From assembly GCA_020059425.1 (NCBI GenBank), contig JAGVCD010000023.1:1-6442 (forward strand): 6,442 nucleotides of DNA. The letters run 5' to 3'. Position 1 is the stretch's first letter, and each line of letters starts with the position of its first letter. The position numbers were made by a program, and so were the translations under genes. This DNA is from Chamaesiphon sp. (lineage in GTDB: Bacteria; Cyanobacteriota; Cyanobacteriia; Cyanobacteriales; Chamaesiphonaceae). Under the pieces are notes generated by a model. That model made no database searches, was not told the origin of the DNA, and was given only the letters and a program-made list of their open reading frames with translations. Below, piece by piece: positions 1 through 6,442 of the stretch.

Positions 1-1851
1 GTCTTGCTGATATTCCCAGGCCGCTACATGGGCGTAGTCTGCATCACGGCGCTGAGCTTCGCCCAGGTCGGTTTGAGACTCCTCCCGGAAATGACAGCCG
101 CAGCTTTCTTCCCGGTGCAAAGCATCCACGCACATCAACTCCCCTAGTTCTAAGAAATCAGCGACGCGCTGGGCTTGATCTAGTTCGGGGTTCAGAGCGT
201 TGACCTGGCCAGGAATTTTCACATCTCGCCAGAATTCTACTTGCAGGGCTTGGATTTCTTGGATCGCAGTTTTTAAACCAGCGGCGTTACGCACAATTCC
301 ACAGTGTGCCCACAGAATTTTCCCGAGGCGTTGATGGAAACTAGTGACCGTTTGACTGCCCTGAATCTGAATCAATCGATCGAGCTTTTCTTGCACCATT
401 TCCTCAGATTGGACAAAGGATGGATGATCGATCGACAGTTTGGTAGTGCCCCGATAATTAGCTAAGTCGTTCGCTAAATAGTTACTAATCGTAGCTGGAA
501 TCACAAAATAGCCATCGGCCAAACCCTGCATCAAAGCTGAAGCCCCTAAACGATTAGCCCCATGCTCACTAAAATTAGCTTCACCCAAACAATACAAACC
601 CGGAATTGTCGTCATCAATTCGTAGTCCACCCACAGTCCACCCATGGTGTAGTGTATCGCCGGGTAAATCCGCATCGGCACGGTGTAGGGATCTTCACCA
701 GTAATTTGGGTATACATGTCAAATAAGTTGCCATACTTATTTTGCAAAACTTCCCGGCCATCCCGGCGCAAGGCATCGGCATAATCTAAGTATACAGCTC
801 GTTGGGAGCTCCCCACGCCGTAGCCCGCATCACAAACTTCCTTCACTGCTCGGGAAGCAATATCACGCGGTACCAAATTCCCGAAGGCTGGATAACGACG
901 TTCTAAAAAGTAATCCCGTTCGGCTTCCGGGATGTCGGCAACAGGTCGCTGGTCTCCTTTGTTTTTGGGCACCCACACCCGACCATCGTTACGCAAACTC
1001 TCCGACATCAGCGTCAGCTTAGATTGATGCTCTCCAGCCACCGGAATACAGGTGGGATGAATCTGGGTAAAGCAAGGATTAGCGAACAGCGCTCCTTGTT
1101 TGTGGGCTTTCCAAGTGGCGCTAACATTACTACCCATCGCGTTGGTAGAAAGATAAAAAACGTTACTATAGCCCCCCGAACAAAGCAACACCGCGTGACC
1201 AAAATGTCTCTCCAACTCGCCAGTGATCAAGTTGCGGGCAATAATCCCCCGCGCTTTGCCTTCAATTTGCACAATTTCCAGCATTTCATGACGAGTATGC
1301 ATCACTACATTACCCAAAGCAATCTGTCGTTCTAGAGCCTGGTAAGCACCCAATAATAGTTGTTGGCCAGTCTGACCCGCCGCATAGAAAGTCCGCTGTA
1401 CCTGGGTGCCGCCAAAGGAACGATTACTAAGCATCCCACCGTATTCTCTAGCAAAAGGCACGCCTTGGGCCACACAGTGATCAATGATTTTGCTACTAAT
1501 TGATGCTAATCGATAGACATTGGCCTCGCGCGATCGATAGTCCCCACCCTTAATGGTGTCGTAAAACAGCCGTTGGACAGAATCCCCATCGTTTTGATAA
1601 TTTTTAGCGGCGTTAATACCGCCCTGGGCGGCGATACTGTGGGCACGGCGGGGCGAATCTTGAAAACAAAAAGCTTTGACTCGGTAACCCTGTTCGGCCA
1701 GGGTAGCCGCAGCAGATGCCCCGGCCAGGCCAGTACCAATCACAATGATTTCTAATTGGCGTTTGTTGTTAGGGCTAATCAGGCGAGCAGTTTCTTGGTA
1801 GGTTGACCATTGCTGAGCGACCGGAACAGCCGGAATTTTGGAATTAAGCAT
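1..1851 (-). CDS. sdhA: Succinate dehydrogenase/fumarate reductase flavoprotein subunit (SdhA), C-terminus cut by window edge
   Basis: Catalytic subunit of respiratory complex II: oxidises succinate to fumarate and passes electrons via FAD to the iron-sulfur subunit. The frame is open for 617 codons from the ATG at 1851 to base 1. Visible motifs: the dinucleotide-binding GTGLAG (residues 39-44); the covalent-FAD histidine H71 in [11 protein letters not shown]; the active-site QIHPTCIP with H265; VPRDIASRA with R329; HYTMGG with H400; and [17 protein letters not shown] with R434. These correspond by motif to E. coli H242, R286, H354 and R399. The C-terminal stretch [11 protein letters not shown], then [18 protein letters not shown], is typical of the roughly 640-residue SdhA that pairs with b558-type anchors, so perhaps 20-30 residues are missing. 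There is no clear Shine-Dalgarno. The start overlaps the sdhC stop by 8 nt (ATGCTTAA), which suggests translational coupling. Motifs and frame are seen; the direction of the reaction in vivo is inferred. Confidence 0.97.
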   Translation of the reverse strand, partial: MLNSKIPAVPVAQQWSTYQETARLISPNNKRQLEIIVIGTGLAGASAAATLAEQGYRVKAFCFQDSPRRAHSIAAQGGINAAKNYQNDGDSVQRLFYDTIKGGDYRSREANVYRLASISSKIIDHCVAQGVPFAREYGGMLSNRSFGGTQVQRTFYAAGQTGQQLLLGAYQALERQIALGNVVMHTRHEMLEIVQIEGKARGIIARNLITGELERHFGHAVLLCSGGYSNVFYLSTNAMGSNVSATWKAHKQGALFANPCFTQIHPTCIPVAGEHQSKLTLMSESLRNDGRVWVPKNKGDQRPVADIPEAERDYFLERRYPAFGNLVPRDIASRAVKEVCDAGYGVGSSQRAVYLDYADALRRDGREVLQNKYGNLFDMYTQITGEDPYTVPMRIYPAIHYTMGGLWVDYELMTTIPGLYCLGEANFSEHGANRLGASALMQGLADGYFVIPATISNYLANDLANYRGTTKLSIDHPSFVQSEEMVQEKLDRLIQIQGSQTVTSFHQRLGKILWAHCGIVRNAAGLKTAIQEIQALQVEFWRDVKIPGQVNALNPELDQAQRVADFLELGELMCVDALHREESCGCHFREESQTDLGEAQRRDADYAHVAAWEYQQD

Positions 1852-2491
1852 GGGCGCTAATGAAGAGGACGATCGGAATGGCGGCTAGACCTAATGGTAC
1901 GGCGACAGCGACGGTCATGCCAATAGTGGAGAGCAATTGCAGATATTTAGCGGATACCCCGAAGGTGGTGGCGGCACTACGCCAACCGTGCCACAGGTGA
2001 GCGGCTCCGGCCAGGCAACCTAAGACATAAATGGTAACTACCCAGCTTTGGCTGAAGGTCGATCGCATTAGTTCCGATAAATCTTCAGAATCTTTGCCCA
2101 GCAGGTCGGGGAGCCAAAACTGGTAAAGATGCAGCAGCAAAAAGGCCAGGATGATTGCGCCCAAAATGCCCATGAATCTCGCCGGGTCGAAGGAAAAACC
2201 AGGGCTGACAGCATAGGCTGTGCGGCGTTTAGCTTTATTTTGCCAAGTCAAGGACGCGCCTTGCCAAATATGAATAACAAAGCCGCTGAAGACTAATATT
2301 TCCAACAGGTGCAGTCCCCAATCATGGCGGAGCAGATTGGCCGTGCGATCGAACAAAGCACCGCCATCAGCAGCCAATATCGTAGCGTTGAGACCCAAAT
2401 GAACAGTCAGAAAGGCCGTCAAGAACAGGCCAGTACTAGCCATCACCAATTTGCGGCCAATGGAAGAAGTATAAAAGTTAGACAATTGCAT
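1844..2491 (-). CDS. sdhC: Succinate dehydrogenase cytochrome b558-type membrane anchor subunit (SdhC)
   Basis: Single-polypeptide, five-helix di-heme cytochrome b that anchors SdhA/SdhB and passes electrons to quinone. It has 215 residues. Helix I carries the family signature around residues 13-35 ([20 protein letters not shown]). Membrane segments lie at about 15-36, 59-78, 107-127, 150-170 and 185-211. Candidate haem-ligand histidines are H31, H74 (or H61), H121 and H165 or H168, one per helix in helices I-IV, matching the pattern of Bacillus subtilis SdhC and Wolinella FrdC. I chose the ATG at 2491 ([10 protein letters not shown]) because family homology begins there. The frame stays open upstream to 2629 but offers only a TTG start and 46 unrecognisable codons. 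No strong Shine-Dalgarno is seen. The gene overlaps sdhA by 8 nt. Family assignment is firm; the individual haem ligands are inferred from position. Confidence 0.94.
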   Translation of the reverse strand: MQLSNFYTSSIGRKLVMASTGLFLTAFLTVHLGLNATILAADGGALFDRTANLLRHDWGLHLLEILVFSGFVIHIWQGASLTWQNKAKRRTAYAVSPGFSFDPARFMGILGAIILAFLLLHLYQFWLPDLLGKDSEDLSELMRSTFSQSWVVTIYVLGCLAGAAHLWHGWRSAATTFGVSAKYLQLLSTIGMTVAVAVPLGLAAIPIVLFISAHA

Positions 2492-2516
2492 GATCGATCG
2501 GTGGTTAACTGAGATC

Positions 2517-2522
2517 AATATA
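2517..2522 (-). promoter_or_regulatory. Possible -10 element (TATATT) upstream of sdhC
   Basis: On the minus strand TATATT lies 25 nt upstream of the chosen sdhC ATG, which would give a leader of roughly 18-20 nt. No convincing -35 hexamer is found 16-18 nt further upstream (ATCTGG at 17 nt), so this would need an activator or is not a promoter. The 138-bp gap between the transporter and sdhC is the only sizeable intergenic space in the window and the natural place for an sdhCA promoter. Confidence 0.25.
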
Positions 2523-2541
2523 GATTGTGACAGATGTTGCC

Positions 2542-2562
2542 AGATTATGACTCCGTCAATCT
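2542..2562. promoter_or_regulatory. Imperfect dyad in the transporter-sdhC intergenic region
   Basis: AGATTATGAC (2542-2551) and GTCAATCT (2555-2562) pair over 8 bp around a TCC loop, with a 2-nt bulge (the AT after AGATT). The dyad sits about 20-45 nt upstream of the possible -10 element, a position where an activator or repressor site could lie. No T-tract follows on either strand, so it is not a normal terminator. It may be chance; no known regulator consensus is matched. Confidence 0.22.
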
Positions 2563-2629
2563 TACAAACCTGATATTTTTTGAAGATGATTGGCGATCGA
2601 CTCCAAATTTTCTGGGCAAACCATGACAA

Positions 2630-3520
2630 TTATTCCTGATTTAACTTGTGGCCCGTAGCGTTATCTTGACGAATTCCCAGATAGGTAGCAATCACAATCA
2701 GTGATCCACCAGCCAAGGCTTGTAACGACATCTTTTCACCTAGTAATAGGACAGCAAATATTGCTCCAAAAACAGGCTCTGTTCCCATCAATAAGCTAAC
2801 GCGGGTAGGCGTAGTTTGGCGGACCATATGAGTTTGAATGGAGAACGGAAATAAAGTACAGAAAATGCATAAGTAAAGTGTTGCCAACCAAAACATCGGT
2901 TGAGTTGGTATTACAAATAAGTTGCCATTAAACACTTTCAACGCAATGCCCGTTAAAACTGCTGCTGTAGTCAGTTGAACTGCTGTCAGAGCTGTCGAAT
3001 TGAGCGGTTTGCCATGAGTAATCTTTTTAGTAGCAGTCACCATACATGCTCGTAATACAGCTGCTGCCAACATCAACCAATCGCCAATATTGAAATAATA
3101 GCCTTCTTGTAGTGCTAGTAAGCCAGCACCCATACAAGATAATCCGGTAGCTATCAAGATTTTCCAGCCGGGCATTCGACGAAAAGTCAATCCCTCGACA
3201 ATAGGTGTAAATACAACGCATAAACTAATCAGAAAGGCGGCATTACTAGCACTGGTGTTGGCAATTCCGGCTGTCTCACATACAAAAATCAGAAATAATA
3301 TTATGCCCAGGGGCACTCCCGCTGCAAATACACCAATAGGATTAACTGCTATGGCTCGTCCAACGACAGGGAGCATGATGAAACTAGTTAATGTAAACCT
3401 AATAAACAGAAAGTCTAGAACTGGCATGTATAATAGCGCTGTTTTGGCCACACTATAACTAGATCCCCAAACAATCGCGACCAATAACAAACTCAAATCG
3501 GCAAGTTTGCTGCTACTCAT
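2630..3520 (-). CDS. EamA-domain DMT-superfamily transporter, substrate unknown
   Basis: Inner-membrane permease of the drug/metabolite transporter superfamily. These proteins usually export amino acids, nucleosides or other small metabolites; the substrate here cannot be read from the sequence. At 296 residues it has the normal length, with ten predicted membrane helices at about 7-24, 33-54, 61-81, 88-108, 118-136, 146-163, 176-195, 207-228, 240-261 and 266-284, forming two EamA repeats. Seen motifs: WGSSYSVAK at the start of helix 1, TSASNAAFLISL in helix 4, and TEPVFGAIFAVLLLGE at the end of helix 9, the hallmark of the second EamA repeat. A short polar C-terminal tail follows. The ATG at 3520 directly precedes helix 1. 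No Shine-Dalgarno is evident. It starts 26 nt after the STAND gene stop and may share its transcript. A 60-base sample (3241-3300) counts 38% GC against 55% in sdhA (841-900), and the gene has no CGATCG, so its composition differs somewhat from sdhA. Confidence 0.93.
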   Translation of the reverse strand: MSSSKLADLSLLLVAIVWGSSYSVAKTALLYMPVLDFLFIRFTLTSFIMLPVVGRAIAVNPIGVFAAGVPLGIILFLIFVCETAGIANTSASNAAFLISLCVVFTPIVEGLTFRRMPGWKILIATGLSCMGAGLLALQEGYYFNIGDWLMLAAAVLRACMVTATKKITHGKPLNSTALTAVQLTTAAVLTGIALKVFNGNLFVIPTQPMFWLATLYLCIFCTLFPFSIQTHMVRQTTPTRVSLLMGTEPVFGAIFAVLLLGEKMSLQALAGGSLIVIATYLGIRQDNATGHKLNQE

Positions 3521-3532
3521 AACAGTTTTTTG

Positions 3533-3555
3533 AAATCCTGAAAAATTCAGGATTT
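3533..3555. terminator. Perfect 10-bp hairpin between STAND and transporter genes, terminator-like on the plus strand
   Basis: AAATCCTGAA (3533-3542), an AAA loop and TTCAGGATTT (3546-3555) form a perfect 10-bp stem. On the plus strand three more T residues follow, giving a T-run from 3553 to 3558, the shape of an intrinsic terminator; but no plus-strand gene leads into it. On the minus strand, where the genes lie, the stem is followed by CAAAAAAC and not a T-tract, so it should terminate poorly there. It spans the STAND stop codon (3547-3549). It could stabilise or process a joint transcript or block antisense transcription. The stem is seen; the role is inferred. Confidence 0.45.
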
Positions 3556-6402
3556 TTTCCTAACGACAAGAGCTATCAGCGACTTTAACATATTAGTTAC
3601 ACCGATGTTAGTTCGATCGATCACCGCCATCGAATGAGTACTGATATTATTCCACACCGGATGTTGCAGAACAGTTTCAACTAGCTGCTGCACACCAGAC
3701 ACTATCGACCGTACCCATGACCACTGCCCCTTTCGAGCATGAATGCGGGAAGTCCTAATCATCGACCTATTTTGGGATGTAATTCTAGATCTTCTACCAG
3801 GAGCTGGCTCTTGCTGCTGAGCCAAATATTTTGATCGAATAGTTTCCACCAAATCATCATGAACCAATTGATAGAGATATTCTGGCTCGGATTTGGTACA
3901 AGCAATCAAACCTGAACCCACTAAAATATTGAGCAATAATAGAAGTTGGGCATAATAGTTATGCTGGGAAGAGGATGTTGAGATATTATTACTCTGACGC
4001 AATTTTTCGCTATTATTTCTTCCGGTGGTTGCTGGTATTAGCTGCGAAAAAGTTCTTTGTGGTCGATTACCCCGGCTATCAGTCAACAAAAATAGTGCCG
4101 TTACCACAGCTGCCAAGTTTTGCTTACCACAATCTCGGATAGCTTCTTCTAAAGCCCGTTCAATTAAATATTGTTGAGGCTTGGGACCAAGCTTAAAATA
4201 TTGTCCCAAAGTTTTCACATTTTCTGCTTGGAGTTGTGCCCCAATCACCTGAAGCTGTGCCGGGGGGATTTCAGCATATTCATCTGCCAAATCGCTAACT
4301 AGCTGATCCACCAGGGCTGGCTCAATATAGTAGTGACAATTACTTGTTAAATTACTAATCACAGCTTGAGATTGACTAATACTAAAATTCCGGAGCTGGT
4401 AGCGAATCTGTCGATCGAGTAAACTTTCACTAATTTGACTCCAATCGATACAGCGTTCTAACTCTAGCAAATGATGTAGAGCATCTTGGCGGATAGAAAA
4501 TAGCATTTTGACATGTGGAAGAGCGAGGCAAGCCTGAAAAAACTGATAGAATTCCTGGCGTTGAGCCGCTGGTGACGACACCACAAAAAATTCCTCGAAT
4601 TGGTCAAAGATCAACACCGTCAGCAACTGATTATTGATATTGATCTGAAGTTGCTGTTGAATTTGTCCCAGATCAGCAGCACCCGGCCTAGCCGAATGTC
4701 CCACCGCGTTCGATAAACTTTCAGAAAGTTGGGTTGTCCAGTTTTGGTAGGTTTTGAGGGCGGCAACTACCGCCTGTCGATCGGCTACTATTTGGCCGTG
4801 TACAGCTGGAATGACACCACCATTCAACAGCGAACTTTTCCCCATCCCACTTTCACCATGTAAGACCACCAATTTTTGGTGGTCATTACTTAGTCGCTCG
4901 ACTAACTCCTGCACATCTCGTTCTCGTCCGATGGCCAGAGGCTGATCAAGAGCCGCTGCTGTCCCCACAAAAGCAGTTAAACCTTGCTGATGTCGAAAAA
5001 ACTGATGTTGCTGCTTGGCCTGAAAAGACTCCCAAAACTGCCCTTGGTGGTAGTAGAGCAGGCGCAATTCCTGAATAATATCCAAGTAAAGTTGAGAATT
5101 GGTGGACACCTCTGCCTGGGCTTTTTCCAAATAATTCAAAGCAACTAAAAACTGTCCAGAACGGGCTTCGATCTTGGCTACCAGCAGTAAATACCGCGCT
5201 AAGTTAATGTTACCAAGCTGACTCTCTGTTTGATATTGTTGCGTGAGGCTCAAAGCATAGTGGGCATGGTCGGTAGCACGGGTAAAATCATTATTGTATA
5301 GAGCTACTTCTGCTAAAAAGCCATGAGCTTGAGCCATATTGAGCGGTTGACTCTGTAGTTCTTTGTCGGCCAAGACACTATTAGCAACGTTTTCTAATTC
5401 TAGCCAATTACCCATAATCCTTAAAGTATCGCCAGTCAAGGTGAGTACTTGCCGAACCGCATCCCACCGCTGCTGTTGCTCAAATACTCTTACCACCGAT
5501 AAAAAGGCATCTCTAGCCAATGGCCAATGAGTTGCAGTACCCATGGCTTGCTGCTGATAACACAAACCCATGTGTAACTTCAGTATGGCCCAGCGGGTCT
5601 GGAGCGCATTATGAGTGAATGTCCCCATTTCACCAATAGTCGTTTGGCTTTGCAGCTGCTCCCAAATTTGTAAACTCTTTTGATAATGTACCAAAGCTTC
5701 ACCCAGAAGACCTTGGGCATGATCATCACGGCCAAGAATTAGGTGCCAAGTCGCTGTCAGCGCTGAGGGTAAAGCTTGTTTACTTTTCAAATCTTTTGTG
5801 GCTGCTTTCAGTTCCTGACGAAATTTGGTGGCGAGACCATAACCCAATGCTTCGTTGAGATGAAAACGATCTAACCCCACTGTCAATATCTTCCCAAACA
5901 ATTGGTCAGAACTCTCTCTCCACAGAATGTTCAGCTCTGTAAGACTAGGCAATAATGTAATAGCTGTAACTGTGCTGGCATAAAAATTTGGAGCTAGTTT
6001 CACTAGACAACTTAGGGTTTCTTCATTAAGCCAGAGGGCGATCGGCTGGTGACAATGGCTAATGAGGTTGGATCTTTCGCTATCCAAATTATGCAGCAGA
6101 GCTGGTAGGTTGTAGACATCGGTAATGCCAAAAACCATTAAAGCTGTTTGCTGCTGGCGAGATGTGGCATTCAAAATTGGCTGCCACAAATTTTCTAGAT
6201 GAGGCGGCAGGATAAATTCTTGAATTTGAATTGGGCAAGTAGCTTTCAGACTATGCGCTAAACGATATTGTAGTGTAGTGTAGTTACAGCGAACTAATGT
6301 GAGAGCAAAACGTCCCTGTAAAACTGTAATAGATCTAGAGAGAGTGCTGAGGGCACGCTGATTCAGCTCATCAACATTTTCCGCTATATTTCCCGAAGTC
6401 AT
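3547..6402 (-). CDS. STAND-type NTPase: N-terminal cyanobacterial module, TPR-like repeats, nSTAND1 P-loop core, winged helix
   Basis: Predicted ATP-driven signalling switch in the cytoplasm; target and output unknown. Domains in order: residues about 20-150, a module with GRFALTLVRCN, ALMVFGITDV and PIALWLNEETL, typical of cyanobacterial STAND proteins; about 215-470, paired helices resembling TPRs (for example AEVALYNNDFTRATDHAHYA and IEARSGQFLVALNYLEKAQA); about 492-680, the NTPase, with GRERDV (492-497), Walker A GESGMGKSS (516-524), Walker B VLIFDQFEE (596-604, D600) and a FSIRQD arginine (R638); about 760-860, a winged helix ending in YQLVHDDLVETIR (844-856, H848). The DQFEE and LVHD motifs point to the nSTAND1 group. 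After 860 comes a basic stretch (8 Arg/Lys in 870-891, no acidic residue) and two possibly amphipathic helices, with no WD40 or other repeat. The ATG at 6402 has a weak AGGG 10 nt upstream. Core assignment is firm; a regulatory, stress or antiphage role is speculation. Confidence 0.88.
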   Translation of the reverse strand: MTSGNIAENVDELNQRALSTLSRSITVLQGRFALTLVRCNYTTLQYRLAHSLKATCPIQIQEFILPPHLENLWQPILNATSRQQQTALMVFGITDVYNLPALLHNLDSERSNLISHCHQPIALWLNEETLSCLVKLAPNFYASTVTAITLLPSLTELNILWRESSDQLFGKILTVGLDRFHLNEALGYGLATKFRQELKAATKDLKSKQALPSALTATWHLILGRDDHAQGLLGEALVHYQKSLQIWEQLQSQTTIGEMGTFTHNALQTRWAILKLHMGLCYQQQAMGTATHWPLARDAFLSVVRVFEQQQRWDAVRQVLTLTGDTLRIMGNWLELENVANSVLADKELQSQPLNMAQAHGFLAEVALYNNDFTRATDHAHYALSLTQQYQTESQLGNINLARYLLLVAKIEARSGQFLVALNYLEKAQAEVSTNSQLYLDIIQELRLLYYHQGQFWESFQAKQQHQFFRHQQGLTAFVGTAAALDQPLAIGRERDVQELVERLSNDHQKLVVLHGESGMGKSSLLNGGVIPAVHGQIVADRQAVVAALKTYQNWTTQLSESLSNAVGHSARPGAADLGQIQQQLQININNQLLTVLIFDQFEEFFVVSSPAAQRQEFYQFFQACLALPHVKMLFSIRQDALHHLLELERCIDWSQISESLLDRQIRYQLRNFSISQSQAVISNLTSNCHYYIEPALVDQLVSDLADEYAEIPPAQLQVIGAQLQAENVKTLGQYFKLGPKPQQYLIERALEEAIRDCGKQNLAAVVTALFLLTDSRGNRPQRTFSQLIPATTGRNNSEKLRQSNNISTSSSQHNYYAQLLLLLNILVGSGLIACTKSEPEYLYQLVHDDLVETIRSKYLAQQQEPAPGRRSRITSQNRSMIRTSRIHARKGQWSWVRSIVSGVQQLVETVLQHPVWNNISTHSMAVIDRTNIGVTNMLKSLIALVVRKKS

Positions 6403-6412
6403 GGTTCAAATA

Positions 6413-6416
6413 CCCT
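6413..6416 (-). promoter_or_regulatory. Weak ribosome binding site of the STAND gene
   Basis: AGGG on the minus strand lies 10 nt upstream of the ATG at 6402 and is the only Shine-Dalgarno-like sequence in front of it. It mildly supports this start over a downstream one; the N-terminal module also begins within the first 20 residues. The remaining bases to the window edge hold no convincing promoter. Confidence 0.35.
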
Positions 6417-6442
6417 GATCTAAATGTGGCGATGGCGTCAAA

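Larger units (their letters stand above)
377..6044. repeat. Dispersed HIP1-core palindromes (CGATCG), 12 copies
   Basis: CGATCG is found at 377, 429, 1531, 1870, 2060, 2346, 2495, 2594, 3614, 4412, 4778 and 6039 (first base of each). At equal base frequencies a 6-mer is expected about 1.6 times in this length. No copy is the full GCGATCGC; several match 7 of 8 (GCGATCGA at 1530, 2345 and 2593, GCGATCGG at 6038, TCGATCGC at 2059). Over-representation of this core is a hallmark of many cyanobacterial genomes. Copies lie mostly inside genes; none lies inside the transporter gene. Confidence 0.8.

Noticed and set aside
1024..1335. A 103-codon plus-strand frame inside sdhA, with similar short frames at 1506-1739 and 1573-1755.
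   Set aside because: They overlap a strongly conserved sdhA frame, show no recognisable domain, and read as antisense or shifted shadows of it.
2526..2531. TGTGAC near the sdhC promoter region as a CRP/FNR-type site.
   Set aside because: Only one half-site is present; the matching TCACA half at the right distance is missing.
2492..2629. An N-terminal extension of SdhC by 46 codons, as the frame stays open up to the transporter stop.
   Set aside because: It has only a TTG start and no ribosome binding site. The added residues do not resemble any SdhC, whose homology starts at the ATG at 2491.
3895..3948. The hydrophobic run LLLLLNILVGSGLIA in the STAND protein (about residues 820-834) as a membrane helix.
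   Set aside because: It falls within the winged helix, where related nSTAND1 proteins have the same LxxILVxSGL pattern, so it is a buried helix and not a membrane anchor.
6266..6285. Short tandem TAGTG/TAGTGTAG repeat in the STAND gene.
   Set aside because: Only about three units long, inside coding sequence, and encodes ordinary residues (TTLQYR) of the N-terminal module.
6436..6441. TTGACG on the minus strand, a good -35 hexamer upstream of the STAND gene.
   Set aside because: No acceptable -10 lies 16-19 nt downstream, and the window ends here, so a promoter cannot be supported.

Overview
The window reads as cyanobacterial chromosome. Two observations support this. The palindrome CGATCG, the core of the cyanobacterial HIP1 repeat GCGATCGC, occurs 12 times in 6.4 kb, where about 1.6 would be expected by chance. 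The large protein at 3547-6402 also carries an N-terminal module and an NTPase/winged-helix core that I recognise from cyanobacterial STAND NTPases. No genus can be named from the sequence.

All four genes lie on the minus strand, so transcription runs from right to left. In that order they are: (1) a 951-residue STAND NTPase (6402 to 3547), with an N-terminal module, a TPR-like helical region, an nSTAND1-type P-loop core with winged helix, and a short basic tail; (2) after 26 nt containing a perfect 10-bp hairpin, a 296-residue EamA/DMT-type 10-helix transporter (3520 to 2630); (3) after 138 nt with a possible promoter, sdhC, a cytochrome b558-type membrane anchor of succinate dehydrogenase (2491 to 1844); (4) overlapping sdhC by 8 nt, sdhA, the flavoprotein subunit (1851 leftwards), which runs off the left edge of the window.

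sdhC and sdhA form a translationally coupled pair. They should make a succinate:quinone oxidoreductase of the di-heme, single-anchor-polypeptide type found in Bacillus and Wolinella. The iron-sulfur subunit gene sdhB is not in the window and would be expected just beyond its left edge. The STAND and transporter genes are close enough to share a transcript, but nothing in the sequence proves they work together.

There are no tRNA or rRNA genes, CRISPR arrays, transposases or insertion-sequence ends. The least explained object is the STAND protein. Its repeat region precedes the NTPase instead of following it, it has no effector domain I can name, and its C-terminus is short where related proteins usually continue into long coiled-coil or WD40 regions.
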